This document shows positions 1-7,760 of a stretch of DNA of 64,000 bases, piece after piece; the stretch's first letter is position 1, and every line of letters begins with the position of its first letter. The stretch is from Kamptonema formosum PCC 10802 (GTDB taxonomy: Bacteria > Cyanobacteriota > Cyanobacteriia > Cyanobacteriales > Oscillatoriaceae). A model generated the notes under the pieces. That model did not search any database and was not told the origin of the DNA. It worked only from the letters and a program-made list of their open reading frames with translations. Position numbers and translations under genes: made by a program. Where the stretch lies: positions 5,209,302 to 5,273,301 of the forward strand of contig NZ_KB235948.1 of assembly GCF_000332335.1 (NCBI RefSeq), given 5' to 3'.

Positions 1-78
1 GAACCTTTGGGCTTTAGCCCAACTACGAACCTTTGGGCTTTAGCCCAACTACATACGGTAGGGCTAAAGCCCAACTAC
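1..78. repeat. Three 26-bp palindromic tandem units
   Basis: Positions 1-26, 27-52 and 53-78 are three tandem units that all end in AGCCCAACTAC. The first two carry the hairpin GGGCTTTAGCCC, the third GGGCTAAAGCCC. The same core forms the larger array at 27961-28209. The array may continue left of the window. It abuts the 3' end of the GH57 gene. Confidence 0.85.
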
Positions 79-95
79 ATACGGCTACAGCGCCC

Positions 96-2747
96 CTAAA
101 CCGGCAGCCAGTGCAGCCAAGCGCTGACATCCACAGCCAACTTTTGCCCCAGCAGCAGCAGCTGGCGCATCCCGACGCTCTCCGACTGAAAGTATTCGGG
201 CACAATTTCACTGCGCAGCTCCTGGCAGTAGAGTTCCTGCGCCCGTTCCAGGTTCAGCTGCAGGTTCAGCTGGCGTCCGAGCTCAATCATCCGCTCGATG
301 CGGTCGAGGAGCGCCTCAAAGGTCGCCGCGCACCCATCCCGCAGCAGGTGCCACAGCGAGCGCAAAATCAGCTGCTCCAACGTTTCCTTCGCTTCCGGCA
401 CATTCAGCTTAGCCCGCAGGTGCTTCGCTTCCGTGGCCAGCGCTTCCAGCTCAGCCAAATGGCCCAGACCCGCACGCCCGTCATCTTTTGACAAATCGCT
501 GATTTCATGGTATAATTCCCGCACCGAAGTCAGGCAGCGGTGTCCCAGCGCAATCTCAGCAGCGACTTGCAACTCTTGCGGTGCCGGCAGGTCGTCGCGG
601 TGGAAGCCCATCAAGATGCCGTAATTGTCCCGGTAGACCTGAGTGTACAGCTGCTCCACCCGGATCAGCGTTTCCTGGCTGAGCAGCTGCATAATGCGGT
701 GGCGCTCCTCAGCGAACAAGTCGCGCAAGCTGTAGGACTGCTCCCCAAACAGCTGCACCATTGCCAGAATCGCGTGAGCTGCAGAAGCCTCTTGCAGCGC
801 TTCAAACAGGCGATCTTTAATTTGCGTGTAAGACCGGCGGCCAGTGAAAGGCTGGATGCAGCAGTGGAAATCCCAGCCCCCCAGATGCAGGACGGCAAAG
901 ACATACTGGGCATTCTCCTGGGTGATTTCCGAAATCAGCTGCAGCTGCCCAACGGCCACGGTGAGAGGGCCCATGCGCTGTAGCTGGTAATCCACCTGGT
1001 GGGCGGTGTAGCAGTACACCCGCTGTATCGGCAGATAGGTGGTGAACAGGGAACTGATAGCGTAGTGCGCTGCCACTTGCTCGAAGCGAACCTGGGAGGT
1101 GACCACCAGATGCCGGTACACCGCTGCCCCATCCCTGTAAAGGTCAGCATTGGTGGGGGCAAAAGCCAGCAGCTCCACAAATTGCTTTTCCAGCTGCACA
1201 CCGGCAACCTCACCGGCAAGTTCCAGCGCCCGGGCGGCGTAGCGGAGGATCTGCACCCCCTCCGGACGCGACAGCTCCTCAAAAAACCAGCCGCAGCTCG
1301 TGTACATCAGCAGCCCTTGGCGCTGCATTTCCAGCAGGCGCAGGGCGTCCACCTGCTCTGCCGGTGACAGCTGGTGAGAGGCGTGGCGGGCGAGGAAGCG
1401 CTCAACATTTTCCAGAGAGCGGTCGCGGATCACCTGGATGTACTCATCCCGCGCCAGCCAGGGATTGCGGAACAGCCGGCGACCGGCATCCTCACAGACC
1501 TCAATCAGCTGGTCGCGCAGCCAGTCGAGCGCCGTCCGCAGGGGGCGACGCCACTTTTGGTGCCAGCCGTTGCCGGTTGCGCCGCAACCGCAGTCATCTT
1601 GCCACCGGCTGACTCCGTGAAAGCAACTCCACGCCGTCACCGGCTTGAGCTCCACCTCCCAAGTCGGGAGGTGGAGGCTCAGGTAATGGGCGAAGTTTGT
1701 CACCGTCCAGCCGCGCTGGGGAAACTCTTGAGTCACAGCGTAGGCGAGGCATTTCTCCTTGCCGCGCTTGTGGTGGCCAAACGTTTCCCCATCCGTCGCC
1801 GCAGCAATCAGCTGGCTTGTGCGGCTGTCCCCGCGCACCGCCATCCCGATGCGCCCCGCCAATTTGTGCGAGCTGTCGAGGACATCGTTAAAGCCCATGT
1901 CCCGCGAAATCGGGCCATCGTAGAAAAAGATGTCGATATAGTCCCGCGCCCGATCCCCACCGGGCAAGAAACAGCGATAGGGTCGGGTGGCGTCGATTTG
2001 CCCCCCGCCCACTTCCAGCCATTCCGCCTTACCCTCCCCGTTACTGGCATGCGAGGGTAGGGGGCGGCAGCGCTGAGCTTGGTAAGGAGCCAGAATGATG
2101 AACTTAATCCCCTCGGCGACGAGCGCCTCCAGGGTGGGATAGTCCACAGCGGTTTCCGCCAGCCACATGCCTTCGGGATCGCGGCCAAACCGGGAGCGGA
2201 AATCTGCTTTCCCCCAGCGAATTTGGGTGTACTTGTCCCGCTCGTTTGCCAGGGGCATGATGATGTGGTTGTAAACCTGGGCGATAGCATTGCCGTGACC
2301 GTTCAGGCGCTCGCAGCTTTTGCGGTCAGCTTCCAGAATCCGCTGGTAAACTTCCACATCGTAGCGTTCCAGCCACGACATCAGTGTCGGACCGATATTA
2401 AAGCTGAGATATTCATAGTTGTTGACAATTCCCACGAGCTCGCCCCGGTCATTGAGGACTCGCGCAAAGGCATTCGGGCGATAGCACTCGCTGTCAATCC
2501 GTTCGTTCCAGTCGTGGAACGGTGCCGCAGACGGCTGGCGCTCAATCGCGTCCAGGTAGGGATTTTCGCGCGGCGGCTGGTAAAAATGTCCGTGTATGGT
2601 GACGTAAACGCCGGTGGCTGCCTGCAGGGGATCGCTGCCTGGCGCGTCTTTTGGCGTTTCTAGCCGGTCGGGAGCCTGCTGGAGTGCGCCCGCGATCTCA
2701 CCTTGGGCTGCAGGACTAAAAGAGGCAGTATCGGAAGTTGCTGTCAT
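96..2747 (-). CDS. GH57-type glycoside hydrolase (DUF3536 family)
   Basis: Predicted cytoplasmic alpha-glucan-active enzyme of about 883 residues. The N-terminal half is a GH57 (polysaccharide deacetylase-like) barrel: the opening motif HGHFYQPP, then GMWLAETAVD, whose Glu is the likely nucleophile, then TDGETFGHH, whose Asp is the likely acid. The C-terminal half matches the helical DUF3536 region of cyanobacterial homologues. I chose the ATG at 2747; the frame stays open 23 codons further upstream, but that extension is Ser/Arg-rich and unlike the family. A short low-complexity stretch around LPSHASNGEG coincides with an imperfect hairpin at 2033-2058. No operon partner: the upstream gene is divergent. 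The substrate (glycogen or other alpha-glucan) is inferred from the family. Confidence 0.85.
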   Translation of the reverse strand: MTATSDTASFSPAAQGEIAGALQQAPDRLETPKDAPGSDPLQAATGVYVTIHGHFYQPPRENPYLDAIERQPSAAPFHDWNERIDSECYRPNAFARVLNDRGELVGIVNNYEYLSFNIGPTLMSWLERYDVEVYQRILEADRKSCERLNGHGNAIAQVYNHIIMPLANERDKYTQIRWGKADFRSRFGRDPEGMWLAETAVDYPTLEALVAEGIKFIILAPYQAQRCRPLPSHASNGEGKAEWLEVGGGQIDATRPYRCFLPGGDRARDYIDIFFYDGPISRDMGFNDVLDSSHKLAGRIGMAVRGDSRTSQLIAAATDGETFGHHKRGKEKCLAYAVTQEFPQRGWTVTNFAHYLSLHLPTWEVELKPVTAWSCFHGVSRWQDDCGCGATGNGWHQKWRRPLRTALDWLRDQLIEVCEDAGRRLFRNPWLARDEYIQVIRDRSLENVERFLARHASHQLSPAEQVDALRLLEMQRQGLLMYTSCGWFFEELSRPEGVQILRYAARALELAGEVAGVQLEKQFVELLAFAPTNADLYRDGAAVYRHLVVTSQVRFEQVAAHYAISSLFTTYLPIQRVYCYTAHQVDYQLQRMGPLTVAVGQLQLISEITQENAQYVFAVLHLGGWDFHCCIQPFTGRRSYTQIKDRLFEALQEASAAHAILAMVQLFGEQSYSLRDLFAEERHRIMQLLSQETLIRVEQLYTQVYRDNYGILMGFHRDDLPAPQELQVAAEIALGHRCLTSVRELYHEISDLSKDDGRAGLGHLAELEALATEAKHLRAKLNVPEAKETLEQLILRSLWHLLRDGCAATFEALLDRIERMIELGRQLNLQLNLERAQELYCQELRSEIVPEYFQSESVGMRQLLLLGQKLAVDVSAWLHWLPV

Positions 2748-3364
2748 ATTACCAAATCCCAGTCGATAAATAGAATTTGCCTGCCGGCTAGACAGACTGC
2801 TGGATTGACGCACCAAGCTTTAATCATTTAATTTGCACTCTATTCTGACAGGTTTTCTGCCGGAATTTTCTTTACATGCGCACAAAACAATAAATTTTGC
2901 AAAGCAAACTAAATGTATTTGGGCTCAGCCGGCAAGCTGTCTTGCCTGCGGTTGGCCATCAGAGCCGGTCGAATTCGGCTAGCACCAGAGGGCGAGAAAG
3001 CCCGCTGGCGCTGTCCTGAGCGCTGTGCTGTCTGGAAATTAGGGGCCGGCGACGCCGCGAATTTAGGAGACGGGAAATTTTGCGGCATCGGGAGTGCTGG
3101 CCGCCGGTGCGGCGGGGACGCACAGTATTAATACCCGCTCTCACCGGCTCGTCAAGCTCATGTTTTCAACTCCCTGTCAGTTTCGCACAAAACTTTCATC
3201 ATCCGCAAGACAGAATGCAAAATTGTTGTGCAAAAAATACAGCGGATGGATTTACATTTTGCATGAAAGGCACGTGGGGTCAGATGGCACAGGTGGCCTA
3301 GCGCCCTCGGCAAGGACTGCTAGCTTGGCTAAACTGAAATTTCAGTCTCCTCTGAGAAACCTGA
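2748..3364. other. Divergent intergenic region
   Basis: Spacer between the GH57 gene (-) and the Ca2+/H+ antiporter (+), so it must hold both promoters. Short ORFs here have no recognisable motif and no plausible ribosome-binding site. I see no RNA gene. Confidence 0.5.
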
Positions 3365-4480
3365 ATGTCAGCGAACAAAATATTTTTAGTCCTGCTGCTG
3401 TTTATCCCGATTTCCATTGCCGCCCACTTCCTGGAGTGGGGACCGCTGTCGGTGTTTCTCCTCTCCGCACTGGCCATTGTCCCCCTGGCCGCCTGGATGG
3501 GCACAGCCACGGAAGAAATCGCCGTCGTCGTTGGCCCTTCCCTGGGAGGGCTGTTAAATGCTACCTTTGGCAACGCTACGGAACTGATTATCGGTCTGGT
3601 GGCGCTCAAAGCTGGAGTCATTGATGTGGTCAAAGCCAGTATCATCGGCTCGATTGTCAGCAATTTGCTCCTGGTGATGGGCTTGTCGATGCTTTTGGGC
3701 GGTTTGCGCTACAAGGAGCAGACCTTTCAGCCGATTGTGGCCAGGACGAACGCTTCGTCCATGAATCTGGCTGTGATTGCCATTCTGCTGCCAACTGCAG
3801 TGGATGTCACCTCGAATGGCATTAATGAAGTCACCATGCAGACGCTTTCGAGCGCTGTGGCGGTGGTGTTAATTTTGGTCTACGGGCTGACGCTGCTGTT
3901 TTCTATGAAGACTCACACCTATCTCTACGATGCCGGTGTGGCAGAGGAAGCCAACGAGGAACTCGCAGAGGCGAACCTGGCACCGGATGAGGTTGAGGGC
4001 AAAACCAATCTGTGGCTGTGGGTTGGCGTGCTGTTTGTCTGCACCGTGATGGTGGCGGTGGAGTCAGAGTTGCTTGTAGACAGCCTGGAGGAAGCGACTG
4101 CGCGTCTGGGGCTGACGGCGCTGTTCACCGGCGTTATCCTCGTCCCGATTATTGGCAACGCCGCCGAACACGCTACCGCTGTGACAGTGGCCATGAAGAA
4201 CAAGATGGATCTGTCTGTGTCGGTGGCGGTGGGGTCAAGCTTGCAAATTGCCCTGTTTGTCGCGCCGGTGCTGGTTCTCGCCGGCTGGGCCTTCGGCCAG
4301 CCGATGGATCTGGATTTCAATCCGTTTGAACTGGTGGCGGTGGCGGTGTCGGTGCTGATTGCCAATTCTGTGAGTTCCGATGGCCGGTCTGACTGGCTGG
4401 AAGGCACTCTGCTGCTGGCTGCCTATACGGTTTTGGGATTGGCTTTCTTCTTCCATCCGGTGATTGAGAGCATTGGCTAG
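3365..4480 (+). CDS. cax: Calcium/proton antiporter CaxA
   Basis: A 371-residue integral membrane antiporter of the CaCA superfamily, CAX branch, expected to export Ca2+ in exchange for H+. Both signature alpha-repeats are present with their acidic residues: FGNATELIIG near residue 67 and IGNAAEHATAV near residue 263. About eleven hydrophobic segments surround a central acidic loop (residues 192-215, rich in Glu), which is the usual CAX layout. Length matches bacterial members. The ATG at 3365 is immediately followed by a hydrophobic first helix. It stands alone; the downstream gene is on the opposite strand. Confidence 0.93.
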   Translation: MSANKIFLVLLLFIPISIAAHFLEWGPLSVFLLSALAIVPLAAWMGTATEEIAVVVGPSLGGLLNATFGNATELIIGLVALKAGVIDVVKASIIGSIVSNLLLVMGLSMLLGGLRYKEQTFQPIVARTNASSMNLAVIAILLPTAVDVTSNGINEVTMQTLSSAVAVVLILVYGLTLLFSMKTHTYLYDAGVAEEANEELAEANLAPDEVEGKTNLWLWVGVLFVCTVMVAVESELLVDSLEEATARLGLTALFTGVILVPIIGNAAEHATAVTVAMKNKMDLSVSVAVGSSLQIALFVAPVLVLAGWAFGQPMDLDFNPFELVAVAVSVLIANSVSSDGRSDWLEGTLLLAAYTVLGLAFFFHPVIESIG

Positions 4481-4493
4481 TCTATAGGGCATA

Positions 4494-4582
4494 GCGCATG
4501 GAGCATGGAGCATAGGGCATAGGGCATAGGGCATAGGGCATGGGGTATGGGGCGTGGGGCGTGGGGCGTGGGGCGTGGGGCA
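4494..4582. repeat. Heptamer short tandem repeats (STRR)
   Basis: Degenerate 7-bp repeats of the type GGGCATA, then GGGGCGT, directly after the cax stop codon. Short tandemly repeated repetitive sequences of this type are common in filamentous cyanobacteria. Confidence 0.9.
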
Positions 4583-4672
4583 CTGGCCATTTCCCCAGCT
4601 CCCGAAGCTCCCACCGCACCGCGACCTGCTCAATGCCCCACTCCCGCAGCTTTTGCCCAACGCTCAATCTTC

Positions 4673-4891
4673 CTAACTCACAGGACTAGCTGAGATTGAA
4701 CAGGTATTGCAGCCGCAAACAGATTTTTGACCTGCCTCTACTTTTACCCACTGACCGCTCCACCCACCATTATTGGCGCAAACCTTGGGACATTTGCTGT
4801 TAGCATCCTGCTGGCTCCAAATGGGGCCCGCATCAAGATTGCAACCGCAAGCATAATTTTCGCGCACCTTGTTTTTCAGTACGCCTTTCAT
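4673..4891 (-). CDS. Small MVL-like mannan-binding domain protein
   Basis: A 72-residue protein with one copy of the domain found twice in the Microcystis viridis lectin MVL (MVL/mannan-binding protein family). The diagnostic string is AGPIWSQQDA, then a Cys-containing helix (CPKVCANN), then GGWSGQWVKVEAGQKSVCGC. Six Cys could form disulfides. There is no clear signal peptide at this start. MVL binds oligomannose glycans as a two-domain lectin; whether a single-domain version binds sugar is unknown. It is a lone gene convergent with cax, and the next gene (the kinase) is divergent. Family assignment is from remembered motif similarity. Confidence 0.72.
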   Translation of the reverse strand: MKGVLKNKVRENYACGCNLDAGPIWSQQDANSKCPKVCANNGGWSGQWVKVEAGQKSVCGCNTCSISASPVS

Positions 4892-5257
4892 GGTGGCTAG
4901 CCAATTCTTCGCATTGCCCAGCCTGAGGCTAGGAACGCCGTCCTTTCGGCTCCGCAGACTCCGGACAGACAGGCAAATTAAAAGCTTAACAGCTTACTGC
5001 CGGCCTGTACGAAAGCCTTTTGGCGCGTCTCTACAAGCCATCGGTCGAGTTCCGAACAGCTGCGGGAGGGGCGCGATGTCCTGAGGGCACAGTTCACCGG
5101 CCCACCGGCATTCCATCCCCCACCCGGCGGTAGAGGAAGGCTCCCCCCTATTTATCCCGCTTTGGCGGGCTTTTGCGGTGCCGGCGCGATTTGAAGAAAC
5201 CGCCTCTCCGGTGAATCCCCATCCTATATTGGGAATACAGCCATCCCACCGGCACCC
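4892..5257. other. Intergenic region upstream of 4-Cys kinase
   Basis: No gene seen. Contains the divergent promoters of the lectin-like gene and the kinase gene. Confidence 0.4.
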
Positions 5258-6754
5258 ATGAGCTACTGCATCAACCCTAACTGCCCAAAACCCCAAAACC
5301 CAGACAATCTGCTGTTTTGCCAAACCTGCGGCTCCCAGTTGCTCCTGGAAGGGCGCTATCGCGTCTTGCGCCTCCTGGGCGAGGGCGGTTTTGCCAAAAC
5401 CTATGAAGTCAGCGATTGCGGCACCCCCAAAGTCTTGAAACTCCTCTCCCTCAACCAGCCGAAAGCTGTATCCCTATTCCAGCAAGAAGCGCGGGTGATG
5501 AGCCGGTTGAATCATCCGGGCATTCCTAAAGTAGCTCCCGACGGCTACTTCACCTTTTCCCCCAGAAACAGCCAGCAGCCGGCGCACTGCTTGGTGATGG
5601 AAAAAATTGAGGGGATAAATTTAGAGCAGTGGGTGAGCCGGCGAAACAATCAGCCGGTTCCGGAAGACGTGGCGATCAATTGGTTAAAGCAACTTGTCGA
5701 AATATTAGCTCAAGTTCACCAGCAAAATTATTTCCATCGCGACATCAAACCGGCTAATATTATGCTGCGCAGCTCCCCGCCTCACCAAGGGGAGTCCGGG
5801 GGGAAGCTGGTGTTAATTGACTTTGGCACTGCCAGGGAAATTACCGCCACGATTCTCGGGGGCGGGCCCAAAGTCACGCAGATTTTTTCAGCCGGCTTCA
5901 CCCCAGCGGAACAAGCCAGTGGGCAAGCTGTGCCCCAATCTGATTTTTTCGCTCTCGGGCGCACGTTTGTTTATTTGCTCACCGGCAAGCCTCCCACGGA
6001 ATTGCCGGCAGACTCTGCCACAGGACAGCTGCTCTGGCGAAACAGCGCCCCTCAAATTTCCGAGCCGGTGGCTAAGTTAATAGATGACCTCATGGCTTTG
6101 GTGCCGGCAAAGCGGCCTCAAACTGCCCAAATCATTTTACAGCGTCTGGCAGAGATTGAGCGCAGTTTCTCTCAGCCCTCTCCCCCAGCGCGGGGAAATC
6201 TGCCACCGGCACCTCCTATCTATGCCGGATTTTGGCGGCGCTTTATGGCATCGCTGACAGACACCAGCATTGTGACAGTCGCGGCGGCGGCTATTAGCGG
6301 ATTTTTCCTCAATTACAAGTCTAACATAACCGATGGCAGCTTGCAAGGCTTTGACGTATTCTTGAATGCGGCAGCGCTCACAGCTTTGGGGACAGTAGGG
6401 GGGTTTATCGGGCTGCTGGTAGCGCTGCTGGCGATGCTGTTTCGCTGGAAATTCTTCGGGGAAGATCCTTCAGTAATACTGGGTGCGATACTGTTAGGAA
6501 TGGGGGTGAAATGGCTGTATTTTACCTTACTGGAGAGTTCCCCAAAACAGGCAACTCTGGGGAAAATGTATGTGGGGGTCGTGGTGACGGACGAAAATGG
6601 CCAGCGGATTTCATGGCAGCGGGCGAACCGGCGCTACTGGAGCAAAACGATTTCAGGGGCGATTTTGCTGCTGGGGTTCCTCCTGGCCGGCTTGACTCCC
6701 AAGAAACGGGCGCTGCACGATATGATCGCCGGCACTTTGGTGGCCAAGAACTAG
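5258..6754 (+). CDS. 4-Cys-prefix Ser/Thr protein kinase with RDD membrane domain
   Basis: A 498-residue eukaryotic-type kinase. Residues 1-25 form the four-Cys zinc-ribbon prefix (CINPNCP ... CQTCG) typical of a cyanobacterial kinase family. The kinase domain (about 31-300) has a glycine loop (LGEGGFAKTYE), VLKLL lysine, HRDIKPANIM catalytic loop, LIDFGTARE and the FTPAEQ element in place of APE. Residues about 325-495 form a multi-helix RDD-type membrane domain (starts AGFWRRFMASLTD, ends KKRALHDMIAGTLV). The kinase therefore sits on the inner membrane. Oddity: the loop between catalytic and DFG segments carries a Pro/Gly-rich insert (SSPPHQGESGG) encoded by a GC hairpin at 5773-5794 and absent from the paralogue at 7761-9860. 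Confidence 0.9.
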   Translation: MSYCINPNCPKPQNPDNLLFCQTCGSQLLLEGRYRVLRLLGEGGFAKTYEVSDCGTPKVLKLLSLNQPKAVSLFQQEARVMSRLNHPGIPKVAPDGYFTFSPRNSQQPAHCLVMEKIEGINLEQWVSRRNNQPVPEDVAINWLKQLVEILAQVHQQNYFHRDIKPANIMLRSSPPHQGESGGKLVLIDFGTAREITATILGGGPKVTQIFSAGFTPAEQASGQAVPQSDFFALGRTFVYLLTGKPPTELPADSATGQLLWRNSAPQISEPVAKLIDDLMALVPAKRPQTAQIILQRLAEIERSFSQPSPPARGNLPPAPPIYAGFWRRFMASLTDTSIVTVAAAAISGFFLNYKSNITDGSLQGFDVFLNAAALTALGTVGGFIGLLVALLAMLFRWKFFGEDPSVILGAILLGMGVKWLYFTLLESSPKQATLGKMYVGVVVTDENGQRISWQRANRRYWSKTISGAILLLGFLLAGLTPKKRALHDMIAGTLVAKN

Positions 6755-7760
6755 GGTGAGAGATCGGGGGTTAAGGGTTAGGGACAGGGGTTAGGGGTCA
6801 GGGGTTCGGGGTTCGGGGTCACGGGTTCGGGATCGCGGGTTCGGGGTTGGGTTTGAGGAGAGAAGTCGATAATTTACCCAATGCCCCATGCCCCATGCCC
6901 CACGCCCCACGCCCCACGCCTGACGCCTGATGCCTGAGGCCCCACGCTTGACGCCTTACGCCCCACGCCCCACGCTTGACGCCTTACGCCCCACGCCCCA
7001 CGCCTGACGCCTTACGCCCCACGCCCCACGCCCCACACCCAGTCCCCGCCGTTCAGGGGCAGAGCTTCTGCATTGCGCTGCCGGTGGGGGAGCGTGCCGG
7101 CTTTATTTCCCTCGCCCCACCCCCAGATCCTTTGGAAGGCGATGGTGAGGGCGAGGGCAGACGGGGGTATAATCAATCCAGAAGTGCGGCGGCGAAAAAA
7201 ATTTACCCCAGCTGAATCAAAGGAGGTAAAATTTAATCCTGGATTTCTTGCGCAATCCCACAAAACGTGATACAATGCAGACGGTGCCGAGAAATTGACA
7301 AAGGCCCCGGTCTGCTCCGAACAGGCAAATCGCAACTTCAATTACCGCGCTTATTTTTCTGCCAACCTGCCTTGACTTCCGACACGGAAGCCTACGGCTT
7401 TGCGAAAAATCAGGTCTAAAACGGCGAGAGCGATGCTGGGTCGGCGCACTACCCGTTCAAAAGTTCAAAATGTCCACACCGGCAAGGGGTGGATCTAAAG
7501 TTTTCCACTGTCCTAGCTGCGGATTTACGCGCTTCGCAAGACGGTAACGGATCTTTTAGGATTTTCCTGAAAGCTTTGCGGGATACCGCCTCTATCACTT
7601 TTACCGGGGATAGTGCTATCGTTGCATTGTCCGGGAATACCTCGAATAATGTCGCGTAAATGTATCAGACGGGATTGAAATTAACCCTACAGCAATACTG
7701 TTCGCACTTCAAGCTATAGTGGTCTTGAGCCTGTCGTCTGAATCGGGTGAGCGAGCTTCC
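6755..7760. other. Long repeat-rich spacer between two kinases
   Basis: About 1 kb without a convincing gene. It begins with heptamer repeats (6766-7037), then unique sequence. A 25-codon frame at 7470-7547 encodes a Cys-x2-Cys peptide (VFHCPSCGF), too short to call as a gene. The kinase promoter should lie in the last 300 bases. Confidence 0.5.
6766..7037. repeat. Heptamer STRR cluster
   Basis: Two runs: GGGGTTA/GGGTTCG-type units at 6766-6855, and CCCCATG/CCCCACG/CTGACGC-type units at 6879-7037. Many neighbouring copies differ by one base, as expected for slippage-expanded repeats. Confidence 0.9.

Noticed and set aside
33..2663. Plus-strand ORFs across the GH57 gene
   Set aside because: They are shadows of the minus-strand coding sequence in GC-rich DNA, without motifs.
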